Assembly: GCA_910584935.1 (NCBI GenBank)
Contig: CAJUDU010000014.1
Span: forward strand, 1-47,768
Direction: 5' to 3'
Source of the DNA: an uncultured Butyricicoccus sp.
GTDB lineage: Bacteria; Bacillota; Clostridia; Oscillospirales; Butyricicoccaceae
Length of the DNA: 47,768 nt
Shown: positions 1-7,708 of the stretch, piece after piece
Layout: every line of letters begins with the position of its first letter
Position numbering within the stretch: position 1 is the stretch's first letter
Translations under genes and position numbers: made by a program
Notes under the pieces: generated by a model
Seen by the model: only the letters and a program-made list of their open reading frames with translations
The model's database searches: none
What the model was told of the DNA's origin: nothing

Positions 1-1
1 A

Positions 2-64
2 AAATTGGAAGACGCATTAGAAGCATTGAATAACATCATTGCCGAGCAAATTGAAGCGAAATAA
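2..64 (+). CDS. 3' end of an unidentified gene (partial)
   Basis: An open frame runs from the left edge to a TAA at 62-64 and encodes 20 residues ending in EQIEAK. The tail is hydrophilic and probably helical. It ends 29 nt before the HIT gene, whose ribosome site lies in the gap, so the two are probably co-transcribed. Too little is present to name the family. Confidence 0.55.
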   Translation, partial: KLEDALEALNNIIAEQIEAK

Positions 65-93
65 TATGATTTGAGAAAGGAGGGCTTACCATT

Positions 94-432
94 ATGGGTG
101 ATTGTATTTTCTGCAAAATTGCGGGCAAAGAAATCCCATCCAAACCGGTTTATGAAGATGATGTGTGCTATGCGTTCTATGATTTAGAGCCGCAGGCGCC
201 AACTCATTTCCTGGTTATTCCAAAGACGCATATTGCCTGCGCACTTGACATTGATGACAGCAATGCTGCCATTGTTGGGCACTGCTATGCTGTCATTGCA
301 AAGGTTGCAAAGGAATTGGGCATCAGCAGTTATCGCGTGGTTGCCAACTGTGGGGAACAAGCTGGACAAACTGTGTTCCATCTGCATTTCCATGTGCTTG
401 CAGGGCGCGATATGACTTGGCCGCCAGGCTGA
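94..432 (+). CDS. HIT family nucleotide hydrolase (Hint-like)
   Basis: This 112-residue protein is a typical single-domain histidine-triad hydrolase, a family that cleaves purine nucleoside phosphoramidates and similar nucleotides in the cytosol. The catalytic HxHxH triad is at residues 96-100 (HLHFH) followed by VLAGRDM, and the N-terminal CIFCKI with its paired cysteines is usual for the bacterial zinc-binding branch. Length and the tail ending in WPPG match the family. The start is set by AGGAGG about 10 nt upstream. A strong hairpin follows the stop. Family assignment is secure, but the physiological substrate is unknown. Confidence 0.93.
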   Translation: MGDCIFCKIAGKEIPSKPVYEDDVCYAFYDLEPQAPTHFLVIPKTHIACALDIDDSNAAIVGHCYAVIAKVAKELGISSYRVVANCGEQAGQTVFHLHFHVLAGRDMTWPPG

Positions 433-446
433 TTCCCTTGTGAAAT

Positions 447-485
447 GGGGGGAAGCGGGAAAAAACGCCTGCTCCCCCTTTTTTC
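447..485 (+). terminator. Rho-independent terminator after the HIT gene
   Basis: A G-rich arm (GGGGGGAAGCGGG) pairs with CCTGCTCCCCC, followed by a run of six T. It lies between the HIT stop and the likely GTG start of comEC. It therefore also argues against the longer comEC frame that begins at 440. Confidence 0.75.
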
Positions 486-514
486 CTGTTATCATGAAAG
501 GGGGGGTTTTTTCA

Positions 515-2758
515 GTGCAATGGTATTTTCCCCTGTTTACGGCATCATTTGTATTGGCGGTTGGAATACAACTTGCATTTGATTTGCCGTATTATTATCT
601 GATATTTGTACCAATGATTTGGCTGGTTTCAAGGAATTTTCAAAAAGGCTGGATTGCAATCTGTGTTGCGTTTGGCATTGGCGCAGGGATTTTATATGCC
701 GGCTGTTATGCGGATTTTATCCATAAACCCTTAGAAGGGCTGGATGGGAAAGGTGCAACCCTTTCCGCAACAGTGATTAGTTATGCTGACCGTTATGAGG
801 ACACACAGCGGGCAGCCCTGCGCGTGCATTGCAAAGAATCTGGACTTGGGTTTTGGTTGCCATCCTTTACAACCATGGCATATTTGCCGCTGACAGAACA
901 AACACTTGTGCCAGGGGATTCAGTAAAAGGTTACTTTACATTTTACCGTGGCTCATCGAATGGCGGCTTTGACCGTGCGGAATACTATGCGGAACGAAAT
1001 TTCCATATTCTGGCTTCCTGCGATTATGACCTTGCGGTGGACAAAAGGGAAGCTCCATTGCATTTGCGTCCATTGGTTTGGTCACAAGGGTTGAAAGATC
1101 GTTTGGATGAACATTTAGATGTACGGACTGCATCTTTTTTGAAAGCATTGCTGCTTGGCGATAAAAAGGGTCTTTCTGTTTATGATCGGCAGGATTTTCA
1201 AAAGGCAGGGATAAGCCACATCATGGCGGTTTCCGGGATGCACGTTGGTTTTTTAGTTGCATTTTTCATTTTGATATTTGGGCGGCGTTTTGGATTAATC
1301 TTATCACTGACTGCACTTGCTGTATTTGTGCCAATGGCAGGTGCAACCCCATCGGTGATCCGCGCCGCGATTATGTATGCCTTTGCGGCATTTGGTTTCT
1401 TTTTGCGGCTGGAAAACAGCGCAGTGCATTCGCTTTGCGCCGCACTCGTATTCCTTTTGCTGCTTAACCCATATGCGCTTGGCAGTGCAGGGTTGCAGTT
1501 ATCGTTTTTGGCAACACTAGGGCTTGTTTTACTGGGCAAGAAGATTCAGCAAGGCTTATTAAGCCCATTTCAGGCATATTTGAAATCACGCCGTTCCAAA
1601 CGTCTTGCATATGCGGTTACTGGTGCGGTTTCCTGCTCATTGAGTGCCACTGTTTTTACAATGCCAGTGCTGTTTGCTTCGTTTGGATATATTTCTGCGG
1701 CAGCTTTGCCTGCAAATTTGCTCACCATCAGTGTATTTTCGCTTGTGTTTATCCTTGGATTTTTCGTATGCCTGTTTGGCAGTGTGCCAGCGCTTGGCGG
1801 ACTGCTGGCCGTTTTATGCCATGGGTTTAGTGCATACGTTTTCTATATCGCTGGGCTGCTGGGCAAATGGACTTCGTTACTGCTCTATTGGGATAGCTGG
1901 TTTGTCAAAGCAGCAGTTATCCTAATTTATGGCATTATTCTGGTGAAACTGCTTGCAAAAAAGCGGTTTCCGGCGCAATATGCTGCTGTGCTGATATGCG
2001 GCATTGCAGCAATCACAATTTATGCAAATGCCCAGGCGATGCGAAACCGATATGAAGTAACGGTTTTTTCCTGCGGCAGCGGGCAGGCAATTGGCATTGC
2101 CGCAGGACGAGAACAGTTTGCCGTGATTGACTGTTCTGGCAGCGGATATGTGAATGCGGCAGATAAAATACAGGAATACATGGATTGGTATAACTTTGCT
2201 GATATTGATCTGCTGGTTTTAACCGCGCTGGATAAAGCTCATGCACGCAATGTGCCAGAATTATTATCTACGATTCCAGTTGGACAGATAGTTTTGCCCG
2301 CAGGCACACAACAAAGCGAAATTGGGGACGCTGTCCTATCTGCTGCGGCACAAGGTGGTATACCAGCAACAACTTGGCAGGCGACAGAAGAACGACCTGT
2401 CGGGACAGATATGCTGGGATTATCACTGCTTGGCGGTACACCGCGTAAACTGGGCGTGCATATCAAAAAGCATGGCATTAACCTGCTGGATTTGCACAGC
2501 TTTACCCCAAAAATGACAGAAGCTTTTCTGCAAACAATACAGGTTTCCTGCACACAACTTATACTTTCCGATGGGACTGCCGGCAATGATGATTTGTTAT
2601 CTGTTGTCATAGAAGCCATACAACCAAAGGAAATTATCCTGTCCTCCAGTTGGAGCAGCAGCGATTTTTCCGGCGCAATACCCATACGTTCTACTAAAAC
2701 AGAAGGCGATATTCAATATGTTGCGATGATGGAAAGGGGGCGTATGGCATGGCAGTAA
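515..2758 (+). CDS. comEC: ComEC/Rec2 family DNA uptake channel with degenerate hydrolase domain
   Basis: ComEC forms the membrane pore that takes up single-stranded DNA in natural competence. The frame is open from 440, but a GTG at 515 is the better start (747 residues): the run AAAGGGGGGG lies just before it, and a terminator covers the upstream part. The order is N-terminal hydrophobic segments and a DUF4131-like soluble region, the Competence domain with HIMAVSGMHVGFL near residues 235-247 and multiple membrane helices, then a C-terminal beta-lactamase-like region. In that last region the usual DVGQGD and HxHxDH motifs are replaced by SCGSGQ and TALDKAHARNV. The hydrolase centre therefore appears lost. 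The 3' end overlaps holA. Confidence 0.88.
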   Translation: MQWYFPLFTASFVLAVGIQLAFDLPYYYLIFVPMIWLVSRNFQKGWIAICVAFGIGAGILYAGCYADFIHKPLEGLDGKGATLSATVISYADRYEDTQRAALRVHCKESGLGFWLPSFTTMAYLPLTEQTLVPGDSVKGYFTFYRGSSNGGFDRAEYYAERNFHILASCDYDLAVDKREAPLHLRPLVWSQGLKDRLDEHLDVRTASFLKALLLGDKKGLSVYDRQDFQKAGISHIMAVSGMHVGFLVAFFILIFGRRFGLILSLTALAVFVPMAGATPSVIRAAIMYAFAAFGFFLRLENSAVHSLCAALVFLLLLNPYALGSAGLQLSFLATLGLVLLGKKIQQGLLSPFQAYLKSRRSKRLAYAVTGAVSCSLSATVFTMPVLFASFGYISAAALPANLLTISVFSLVFILGFFVCLFGSVPALGGLLAVLCHGFSAYVFYIAGLLGKWTSLLLYWDSWFVKAAVILIYGIILVKLLAKKRFPAQYAAVLICGIAAITIYANAQAMRNRYEVTVFSCGSGQAIGIAAGREQFAVIDCSGSGYVNAADKIQEYMDWYNFADIDLLVLTALDKAHARNVPELLSTIPVGQIVLPAGTQQSEIGDAVLSAAAQGGIPATTWQATEERPVGTDMLGLSLLGGTPRKLGVHIKKHGINLLDLHSFTPKMTEAFLQTIQVSCTQLILSDGTAGNDDLLSVVIEAIQPKEIILSSSWSSSDFSGAIPIRSTKTEGDIQYVAMMERGRMAWQ

Positions 2759-3795
2759 AAAAGAAACCTGAAGGTGCAAATATTTTGAAAAAAGATTTGC
2801 AGTCTGGCAATCTTCAGCAGCTTTATATCATTTATGGTGATGAAGACTATCTGAAAAGTTATTACCTGCATGAAATAGAAACCGCATTGGTAGATGAAGC
2901 TTTTGCAGAGTTTAATCTCATCCAGTTGGAGGGAAAAGGCTTATTGCCAGAAAATTTAACTGAAGCCGTGGAAAGCTGCCCAGCTTTTGCGGAACGCAAG
3001 TTGGTGGTTGTGACAGATTTTGATTTGTATAAGCCACCTGCGGCATTCCAGGGGATGCTGGCAGAACTGCTCAGCGATTTGCCGGAATATATCTGCTTGG
3101 TATTTTATTATGATATCCTGCCGTTTAAGCCGGATAAACGTACCAAAATGCACACTTTGCTTGATAAAACCGCTTGTTTTGCAGAGTTTTCGCATTTGGG
3201 GGAACGGGATTTGGTTGCATGGATACGCCGCCGGGTGCGTGCGCTTGGCAAGGATATTGACCAAGATACCTGCGCTTATCTTATTTTCTTATGCGGCACA
3301 TCTATGACAAATCTTGTGACGGAAATTGAAAAAGCAGCAGCTCATTGCACTTTGGATGAAATCAAACGGTATAATATTGACACTGTTTGTACACGGGTGC
3401 TGGATGCTGTTATTTTTGATCTGACAGATGCGATTACAGCGCGCCGGTTTGACAAAGCCATTGCAATTACAGGCGACCTATTGGCGCAGAAAAACACAGA
3501 GGTCATGATTTTTTCGGCAATTTTACGGCATATCCAGCGATTATATGCCGCAAAACTCAGCCAACAGTCCCATGGGAGCAGCAAGGAACTGTATGCTATG
3601 ATTGGGTCAAGCTCCAGTTTTTATGCGAGGAAATTGACCGAAGCAGCACAAGGTGTCAGTTTGGACTGGCTACGTGAAGCAGTACGCATTTGTGCGGCAA
3701 CTGATAGCGCTTTAAAAAGCAGCCCCGCAGATAAGAAAAAACTACTGGAACTTGCATTACTAGAAATGGCTTCAAATTTCGAGGGGATAACATGA
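2749..3795 (+). CDS. holA: DNA polymerase III subunit delta
   Basis: HolA is the clamp-loader delta subunit that opens the beta sliding clamp. The 348-residue length fits the family, and the N-terminus carries the typical YIIYGDEDYLKSYYL pattern of an AAA-like fold without a functional P-loop. The C-terminal half, with a helical collar containing ALKSSPADKKKLLELALLEM, is also typical. The gene overlaps the end of comEC by 10 nt and the start of rnmV by 4 nt, which suggests translational coupling. comEC followed by holA is a common order in Firmicutes. Confidence 0.9.
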   Translation: MAVKKKPEGANILKKDLQSGNLQQLYIIYGDEDYLKSYYLHEIETALVDEAFAEFNLIQLEGKGLLPENLTEAVESCPAFAERKLVVVTDFDLYKPPAAFQGMLAELLSDLPEYICLVFYYDILPFKPDKRTKMHTLLDKTACFAEFSHLGERDLVAWIRRRVRALGKDIDQDTCAYLIFLCGTSMTNLVTEIEKAAAHCTLDEIKRYNIDTVCTRVLDAVIFDLTDAITARRFDKAIAITGDLLAQKNTEVMIFSAILRHIQRLYAAKLSQQSHGSSKELYAMIGSSSSFYARKLTEAAQGVSLDWLREAVRICAATDSALKSSPADKKKLLELALLEMASNFEGIT

Positions 3796-4418
3796 TTCAA
3801 ATTAAAGAAGCAATCCTTGTAGAAGGCAAATATGACTGTAATACACTGCGCCAGCTTGTCGATACAGTGATACTTGAAACAGGTGGATTTCGCATTTTCA
3901 AAGACAAGGAACGTCTAGAAATGATTCGGAAAATTGCGGCATACCGTGGTATTCTTATCTTGACAGACAGTGATGGCGCGGGCTGTACGATCCGCAGTTT
4001 TCTGCGCGGTGCATTGCCAAAAGCGCAGGTAAAACACGCATATATTCCAGAAATCCTTGGCAAAGAACCACGCAAACGCCACCCCTCAAAGGAAGGGAAA
4101 TTGGGGGTGGAAGGGATGCCACAGCAAATCTTGTTGAAGGCTTTACAGCGTGCGGGTGCAACCTTTTTGAATGCGGAAACAGCTGCTGCATGGGGGGAAC
4201 CGCTGAAAAAAGCAGATTTATATGCACTGGGGCTTTCTGGCGGGGCAGGCAGCGCGCAGCGCCGCCATGCCTTGCTGCAAGCGCTGGGACTGCCACAGTA
4301 TTTATCTGCAAATGCGCTGCTTGATTTTATCAATGCAGTAAGCAACCGGGTGGAGGTAGAAAAGGTTTTGCAACAGCTTGGGTATTGCAATTTAGAGAAA
4401 GGGGGCATTTCCCGATGA
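3792..4418 (+). CDS. rnmV: Ribonuclease M5
   Basis: RNase M5 makes the final cuts that mature 5S rRNA in Firmicutes. The 208-residue protein opens with a TOPRIM domain: the conserved glutamate is in ILVEGKYD near residues 8-15, and the acidic pair is in LILTDSDGAG near 55-64. The stretch HPSKEGKLGVEGM is characteristic of RNase M5, and a C-terminal DUF4093-like domain follows. It overlaps holA and the next gene by 4 nt each (ATGA). Confidence in the family is high. Confidence 0.92.
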   Translation: MIQIKEAILVEGKYDCNTLRQLVDTVILETGGFRIFKDKERLEMIRKIAAYRGILILTDSDGAGCTIRSFLRGALPKAQVKHAYIPEILGKEPRKRHPSKEGKLGVEGMPQQILLKALQRAGATFLNAETAAAWGEPLKKADLYALGLSGGAGSAQRRHALLQALGLPQYLSANALLDFINAVSNRVEVEKVLQQLGYCNLEKGGISR

Positions 4419-5002
4419 CAAAAACCATGAAAATTACCTATACAGCTCTTTTTGCCGCAATTGGCGCAGTGCTGATGTATTTTGAGTTTCCGGTGCCGCT
4501 TATGCCGCCGTTCCTCAAAATTGACTTGAGTGGTGCTGCTATTTTGATTGGCGCGTTTATTTTTGGGATCGGCCCAGGTATCATTATGACACTGATTAAA
4601 GATTTCATCCATGTCACCATGACGCAAAGCGGTGGTTCCGGGGAGCTACAGGATTTTATCTTGACAACTGTCCTGCTGGTGACAGCAGTAACGGTTTACC
4701 GGCATCACCACACCCGTAAAGGTGCAGTGCTTGGCTGCGCAGCAGGCTCGCTGGCAATGGCGTGCGCTGGGATGCTGACCAATTATTTTATTATTATCCC
4801 ATTCTATTCAAAGGTCATGATGATGCCATTGAAGACAATTTTTGGGATATGCGCCGAAATTAACCCATATATATCTGGCATGGGAACATATCTTCTGATT
4901 GGCGTGCTGCCATTCAATATCATCAAAGGGATTATTATTACTGTGATTACCATGCTGGTATATAAAAAGCTGAGCGTATTCATAAAAACAAAGCAATTTT
5001 AA
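4415..5002 (+). CDS. ribU: ECF transporter S component, riboflavin (RibU) type
   Basis: This is the substrate-binding membrane subunit of an energy-coupling-factor transporter. It needs shared EcfA/A'/T subunits, which are not in this window apart from the dedicated cobalt CbiQO. The 195-residue protein starts at ATG 4415 inside the rnmV stop, with GAAAGGGGG upstream. It has about six hydrophobic segments, and the N-terminal segment FEFPVPLMPPFLKIDLSG resembles the flavin-binding region of RibU. I infer riboflavin as substrate from this motif. No FMN riboswitch precedes it, because it is coupled to rnmV. Another vitamin substrate remains possible. Confidence 0.8.
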   Translation: MTKTMKITYTALFAAIGAVLMYFEFPVPLMPPFLKIDLSGAAILIGAFIFGIGPGIIMTLIKDFIHVTMTQSGGSGELQDFILTTVLLVTAVTVYRHHHTRKGAVLGCAAGSLAMACAGMLTNYFIIIPFYSKVMMMPLKTIFGICAEINPYISGMGTYLLIGVLPFNIIKGIIITVITMLVYKKLSVFIKTKQF

Positions 5003-5023
5003 AATCTATTTTGTAGGCAAAAT

Positions 5024-5078
5024 AACAGGGCGTATCACAACCATAATGGTCTTTGATGCGCCCTGTCAATGTTTTAAG
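5024..5078 (+). terminator. Hairpin terminator after the comEC-holA-rnmV-ribU block
   Basis: ACAGGGCGTATCA (5025-5037) pairs with TGATGCGCCCTGT (5054-5066), followed by a short T-containing stretch (AATGTTTT). It ends the plus-strand operon. Confidence 0.75.
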
Positions 5079-5185
5079 CTTTACACATGGTATAAAACCG
5101 TCAGGATAGAGGGAAAACTATGATAATCACCAATGAATGCGCTGTTATGATAAATAGCCAAAAGCGCTAACTTAGGGACTTTGGG

Positions 5186-5353
5186 TCACCACAATTCCCA
5201 ATCCAGTATTCCGATGTCAACCTGGATAAAGAAGATTGCAGATATCGGCGCATTGTGCGAATTCCAGGAGATAAGTTATTTCACCAAGACTTTCCGAAAA
5301 CTCAAGGGATGTACGCCAAGCGAATACAGGCAGCAGCGTCAGCGATAACATCA
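5186..5353 (+). pseudogene. Decayed AraC-family regulator, C-terminal remnant
   Basis: In this gene-free gap (5003-5374) one frame reads IADIGALCEFQEISYFTKTF and continues RKLKGCTPSEYRQQRQR before a TAA near 5351. This is the second helix-turn-helix of an AraC/XylS regulator, where YFxxxFKKxxGxTPSEYRxQ is the hallmark. The preceding reading QYSDVNLDKE, typical of the segment just upstream in such proteins, is in a different frame, so a frameshift lies near 5233. No start codon, ribosome site or first helix-turn-helix remains. I see it as a dead fragment rather than a short gene. Confidence 0.6.
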
Positions 5354-5374
5354 AAAGCATTGCCCAGCAAGGAA

Positions 5375-6340
5375 TCAAATATTCTTCCATGCATCGTTTT
5401 CTGAATTCTGCATATCTTTATTATGTGCTGTAAAATAGGTTATGTTTTTTTTGCCCCGGCAGAACCATTCTGGCGGAAGTTGTGCAAGGAGAATTGCTGC
5501 AAACACCAGCACGCATCCAATAATTTCCCGAAGGGAAAGCGCCTGGTGTAAAACCACCCAGCCCGCAAGGGCGGAAAAGACTGACTCGAGGCTGAGCAGC
5601 AGCGCTGCCACAGTTGGCGGGCAGTGTTTTTGCCCAATGACCTGTAATGTGTACGCAACGCCGCAGGACAGGACACCTGCATACAGGATAGGCGCCCAAG
5701 CAGCACAGACAATCGATAAAGAAGGCTGTTCCAGCAGCAGCATGGGCACAGCACAAATACAACCACAGACAAAAAATTGAATACAGCTCATACATACGCC
5801 ATCCACACGCGGGGAAAAATAATCAATGATAAGGATATGGAACGAGAATGCGAGTGAACCGACTAAAATATACAAGTCACCTTTAGTAAAGCCAAATTGT
5901 TCTGTCATGCACAGCAAATACATCCCGCCGACCGCCAGCACAACAGCTAGCCATACCGAAGCGCCAATCCGCTTTTTTAAAAAGATGCCCAGCAGTGGCA
6001 CAATGACAATATATAATGCGGTGATAAAACCCGCTTTGCCAACAGACGTATATTGGATGCCAATTTGCTGGAGGGAACTGCCAACGGCAAGCGCTAATCC
6101 ACAACAGATGCCACCTAGCAGCAGTGTTTTCCTGTTGCCGCTGATGCTGCCCCTTATATTACCATGAAAATGTTTGAGAAAGGCAATGCAGGGCAGCAGG
6201 GTAAGCGCACCAATAAAACTGCGCACTGAATTGAATGTAAACGGCCCCACATAGTCCATGCCAACACTTTGCGCGACAAAGGCTGTGCCCCAGATAAAGG
6301 CTGTCAGAGCCAACAAAAAACCGGATTTTTGTGCATTCAT
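5375..6340 (-). CDS. DMT/EamA family membrane exporter
   Basis: The 321-residue protein has about ten hydrophobic segments and the internal duplication of EamA domains, beginning GFLLALTAFIWGTAFVAQSV and repeating with GDLYILVGSLAFSFHILII. Members export amino acids or other metabolites across the plasma membrane. The substrate cannot be told from the sequence. A hydrophilic tail of about 30 residues follows the last helix. The start has GGAGG-like AAGGAGG upstream (on the minus strand), and the gene stands alone. Confidence 0.88.
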   Translation of the reverse strand: MNAQKSGFLLALTAFIWGTAFVAQSVGMDYVGPFTFNSVRSFIGALTLLPCIAFLKHFHGNIRGSISGNRKTLLLGGICCGLALAVGSSLQQIGIQYTSVGKAGFITALYIVIVPLLGIFLKKRIGASVWLAVVLAVGGMYLLCMTEQFGFTKGDLYILVGSLAFSFHILIIDYFSPRVDGVCMSCIQFFVCGCICAVPMLLLEQPSLSIVCAAWAPILYAGVLSCGVAYTLQVIGQKHCPPTVAALLLSLESVFSALAGWVVLHQALSLREIIGCVLVFAAILLAQLPPEWFCRGKKNITYFTAHNKDMQNSENDAWKNI

Positions 6341-6393
6341 AGAAAGACCTCCTTGTTGTTGTCGGTAGAAAGGAATATTGTTCCAAAGAGTAC

Positions 6394-6410
6394 TGTATAA
6401 GTGCTATACA
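6394..6410. promoter_or_regulatory. Inverted repeat in the leader of the DMT exporter
   Basis: TGTATA-AGTGC-TATACA is a perfect 6-bp inverted repeat with a 5-nt spacer, about 54 nt upstream of the exporter start and downstream of its likely promoter. The geometry fits a dimeric repressor site, but no cognate regulator is identified. Confidence 0.4.
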
Positions 6411-6451
6411 ACTTATTATCCGTTGTTTTGCACCAAAATGCAACCATTTTT

Positions 6452-6480
6452 TCTGTACTATATGCGCATCAATTTGTCAA
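6452..6480 (-). promoter_or_regulatory. Likely sigma-A promoter of the DMT exporter
   Basis: On the minus strand TTGACA (6480-6475) is followed after 17 nt by TACAGA (6457-6452). The -35 box is perfect and the -10 box is weaker. It sits about 110 nt upstream of the exporter start. Confidence 0.5.
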
Positions 6481-6526
6481 TAGTTCATTCATATATATTT
6501 TTTACGAAAAATAGAACGATTTAATA

Positions 6527-6555
6527 TTGACATTTGTGTAACAAAGACATATAAT
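6527..6555 (+). promoter_or_regulatory. Consensus sigma-A promoter of the small orphan gene
   Basis: TTGACA (6527-6532), a 17-nt spacer and TATAAT (6550-6555) match the housekeeping consensus perfectly. The promoter points at the 63-residue frame that starts at 6651. Confidence 0.85.
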
Positions 6556-6650
6556 AGAACTATCAATTCAGGATGGTTCCAGTAGCACCGGATTATGCCT
6601 TGATTTCTAAGTTAGATGGTATGTTTTTAAATGGAAAGCGAGGGAGAAAA

Positions 6651-6842
6651 ATGCTGTACTATACTGTTACCGAACGAGAGCCAGATAATTCCTATCAGAA
6701 ATCCCAGGAACAAATCCTGATGTCACTCATTGGGCAAGTCGGGGCGGGATACACCGCCGCAAGGCTGCAAATCATGCTCCGCCATGCGCAGGCTTCTATG
6801 CCGACTTCTGCTGTTGTAAAGCGGCCGGTTGCTGTCTTCTGA
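6651..6842 (+). CDS. Small orphan protein of unknown function (63 aa)
   Basis: I do not recognise the family. The frame is open from 6573, but the ATG at 6651 has AGGGAG at a normal distance and is preferred. The product starts MLYYTVTEREPDNSYQKSQE and is soluble. A polar N-terminus is followed by a helical, mildly amphipathic middle (ILMSLIGQVGAGYTAARLQI) and a basic tail. There is no signal peptide and no cysteine. A perfect promoter upstream and a strong terminator downstream make it an independent transcription unit, facing the XRE regulator gene. It could be a small regulator. The transcript could also function as RNA. Confidence 0.55.
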   Translation: MLYYTVTEREPDNSYQKSQEQILMSLIGQVGAGYTAARLQIMLRHAQASMPTSAVVKRPVAVF

Positions 6843-6893
6843 AAGTCCGGAAACAAAAGTGAGGGAAACTATGAATACTGCATTCCGTTAAGT

Positions 6894-6923
6894 AGCGCTT
6901 CCGTTCGCGGAGGCGCTTTTTCT
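6894..6923 (+). terminator. Terminator with UUCG tetraloop after the small orphan gene
   Basis: AGCGCTTCCG and CGGAGGCGCT form a 10-bp stem closed by a TTCG loop, followed by TTTTCTG. This is a very stable intrinsic terminator for the 6527 promoter. Confidence 0.85.
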
Positions 6924-6930
6924 GTAAAAG

Positions 6931-6968
6931 AAGAATAGCACCCAGCCAAATTGGAATGGCTGGGTGCT
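6931..6968 (-). terminator. Terminator of the XRE regulator gene
   Basis: AGCACCCAGCCA (6937-6948) and TGGCTGGGTGCT (6957-6968) are perfect 12-bp arms around an 8-nt loop. Read on the minus strand the stem is followed by ATTCTTCTTTT, so it terminates the regulator gene. Confidence 0.75.
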
Positions 6969-6992
6969 ACCTTGCGAGCGGACAGTCCTCTG

Positions 6993-7343
6993 TTACAAAT
7001 CTTGCGCCGTTGGACTTGCGGAACGCGATTTTTTTGCCTTGAAGGACAAAAAGTGCATATACTCCGCAAGGTTTTGCTGGGATGCAGCAGGAAGATTTTT
7101 GAACTCGGCACAAAACGCCTTTAACGAGGCTTCTGTACGTATCTCAGAATAATCCAAAAGGAAATCTGTTGATACCTCGAAATAGGTCGCTAACTGATGA
7201 AGGATTTGTTCATCACGCGGAAAGTGCGCGCCGCTTTCATAGAAGCTGACCATGCGAGGCGATACGCCAATGATGGAACCGAGTTGCTTTTGAGTGATGT
7301 TCCGCTCTTCGCGCAAAAGTCGAAGACGGCTTCCGAATGACAT
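6993..7343 (-). CDS. XRE/Cro family transcriptional regulator
   Basis: The first 65 residues form a Cro/C1-type helix-turn-helix: FGSRLRLLREERNITQKQLG then VSPRMVSFYESGAHFPR, ending in the usual YFEVSTDFLLDYSE. The remaining 50 residues (helical, then basic) would serve dimerisation or sensing. The start has AGAGGTGG upstream on the minus strand, and a weak -10 (TATAAT, 7370-7365) precedes it. Its target is unknown. It faces the small orphan gene at 6651, so a regulatory link is possible but not shown. Confidence 0.88.
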   Translation of the reverse strand: MSFGSRLRLLREERNITQKQLGSIIGVSPRMVSFYESGAHFPRDEQILHQLATYFEVSTDFLLDYSEIRTEASLKAFCAEFKNLPAASQQNLAEYMHFLSFKAKKSRSASPTAQDL

Positions 7344-7708
7344 GACTAAACCACCTCTATGTTAATTATATCGGGGATTTTTATCGAAAGTATGAAATAG
7401 TAGTATTATTGCCTTGTATATTTTAATAAATTTTTCGTCCTCTTTTTGTGCATTAAATTCAAATCGTTTTTTCATGCAAAAGAAACAATGTTGCAAAAAA
7501 TATTTTTTAAGAAGTAATATTACTTAAATTATTGCGATTAGAAAGAAGTATCCCTACTTTTTCTCAAAAGCTTTCGTGCAAAAAGGCGAAAAAACCGCTC
7601 AAACGGCAATAAAAGCCTAGTAATATCCATTTAAGGCAGGGCAGCCCCAAAAACTGGCAGCAGCCCTGTGGAAATGTCATTTCTATGACCGTGAAAGGGG
7701 AAGCAGTT
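7344..7708. other. AT-rich intergenic region between the XRE gene and rtcB
   Basis: This stretch of about 365 bases has no convincing gene. It carries the minus-strand -10 of the XRE gene (7365-7370). It also holds a perfect 14-bp palindrome AAGTAATATTACTT at 7512-7525, and a candidate plus-strand promoter TTGCAA-N18-TAATAT (7492-7521) that overlaps the palindrome. A short GC inverted repeat (CAGGGC/GCCCTG, 7637-7672) lies close to the rtcB start. The palindrome may be an operator. Confidence 0.4.

Noticed and set aside
440..514. Upstream ATG starts of comEC at 440 and 494
   Set aside because: They fall within or just behind the HIT terminator hairpin and lack a ribosome site. The GTG at 515 has one.
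3797..4627. Long minus-strand open frame (276 codons) opposite rnmV
   Set aside because: It lies wholly antisense to rnmV and the start of ribU, has no ribosome site, and its product shows no family pattern.
6871..6891. Seven-codon mini-gene (MNTAFR) with GAGGGA upstream
   Set aside because: It is too short to support as a gene. It may be chance sequence between the orphan gene and its terminator.
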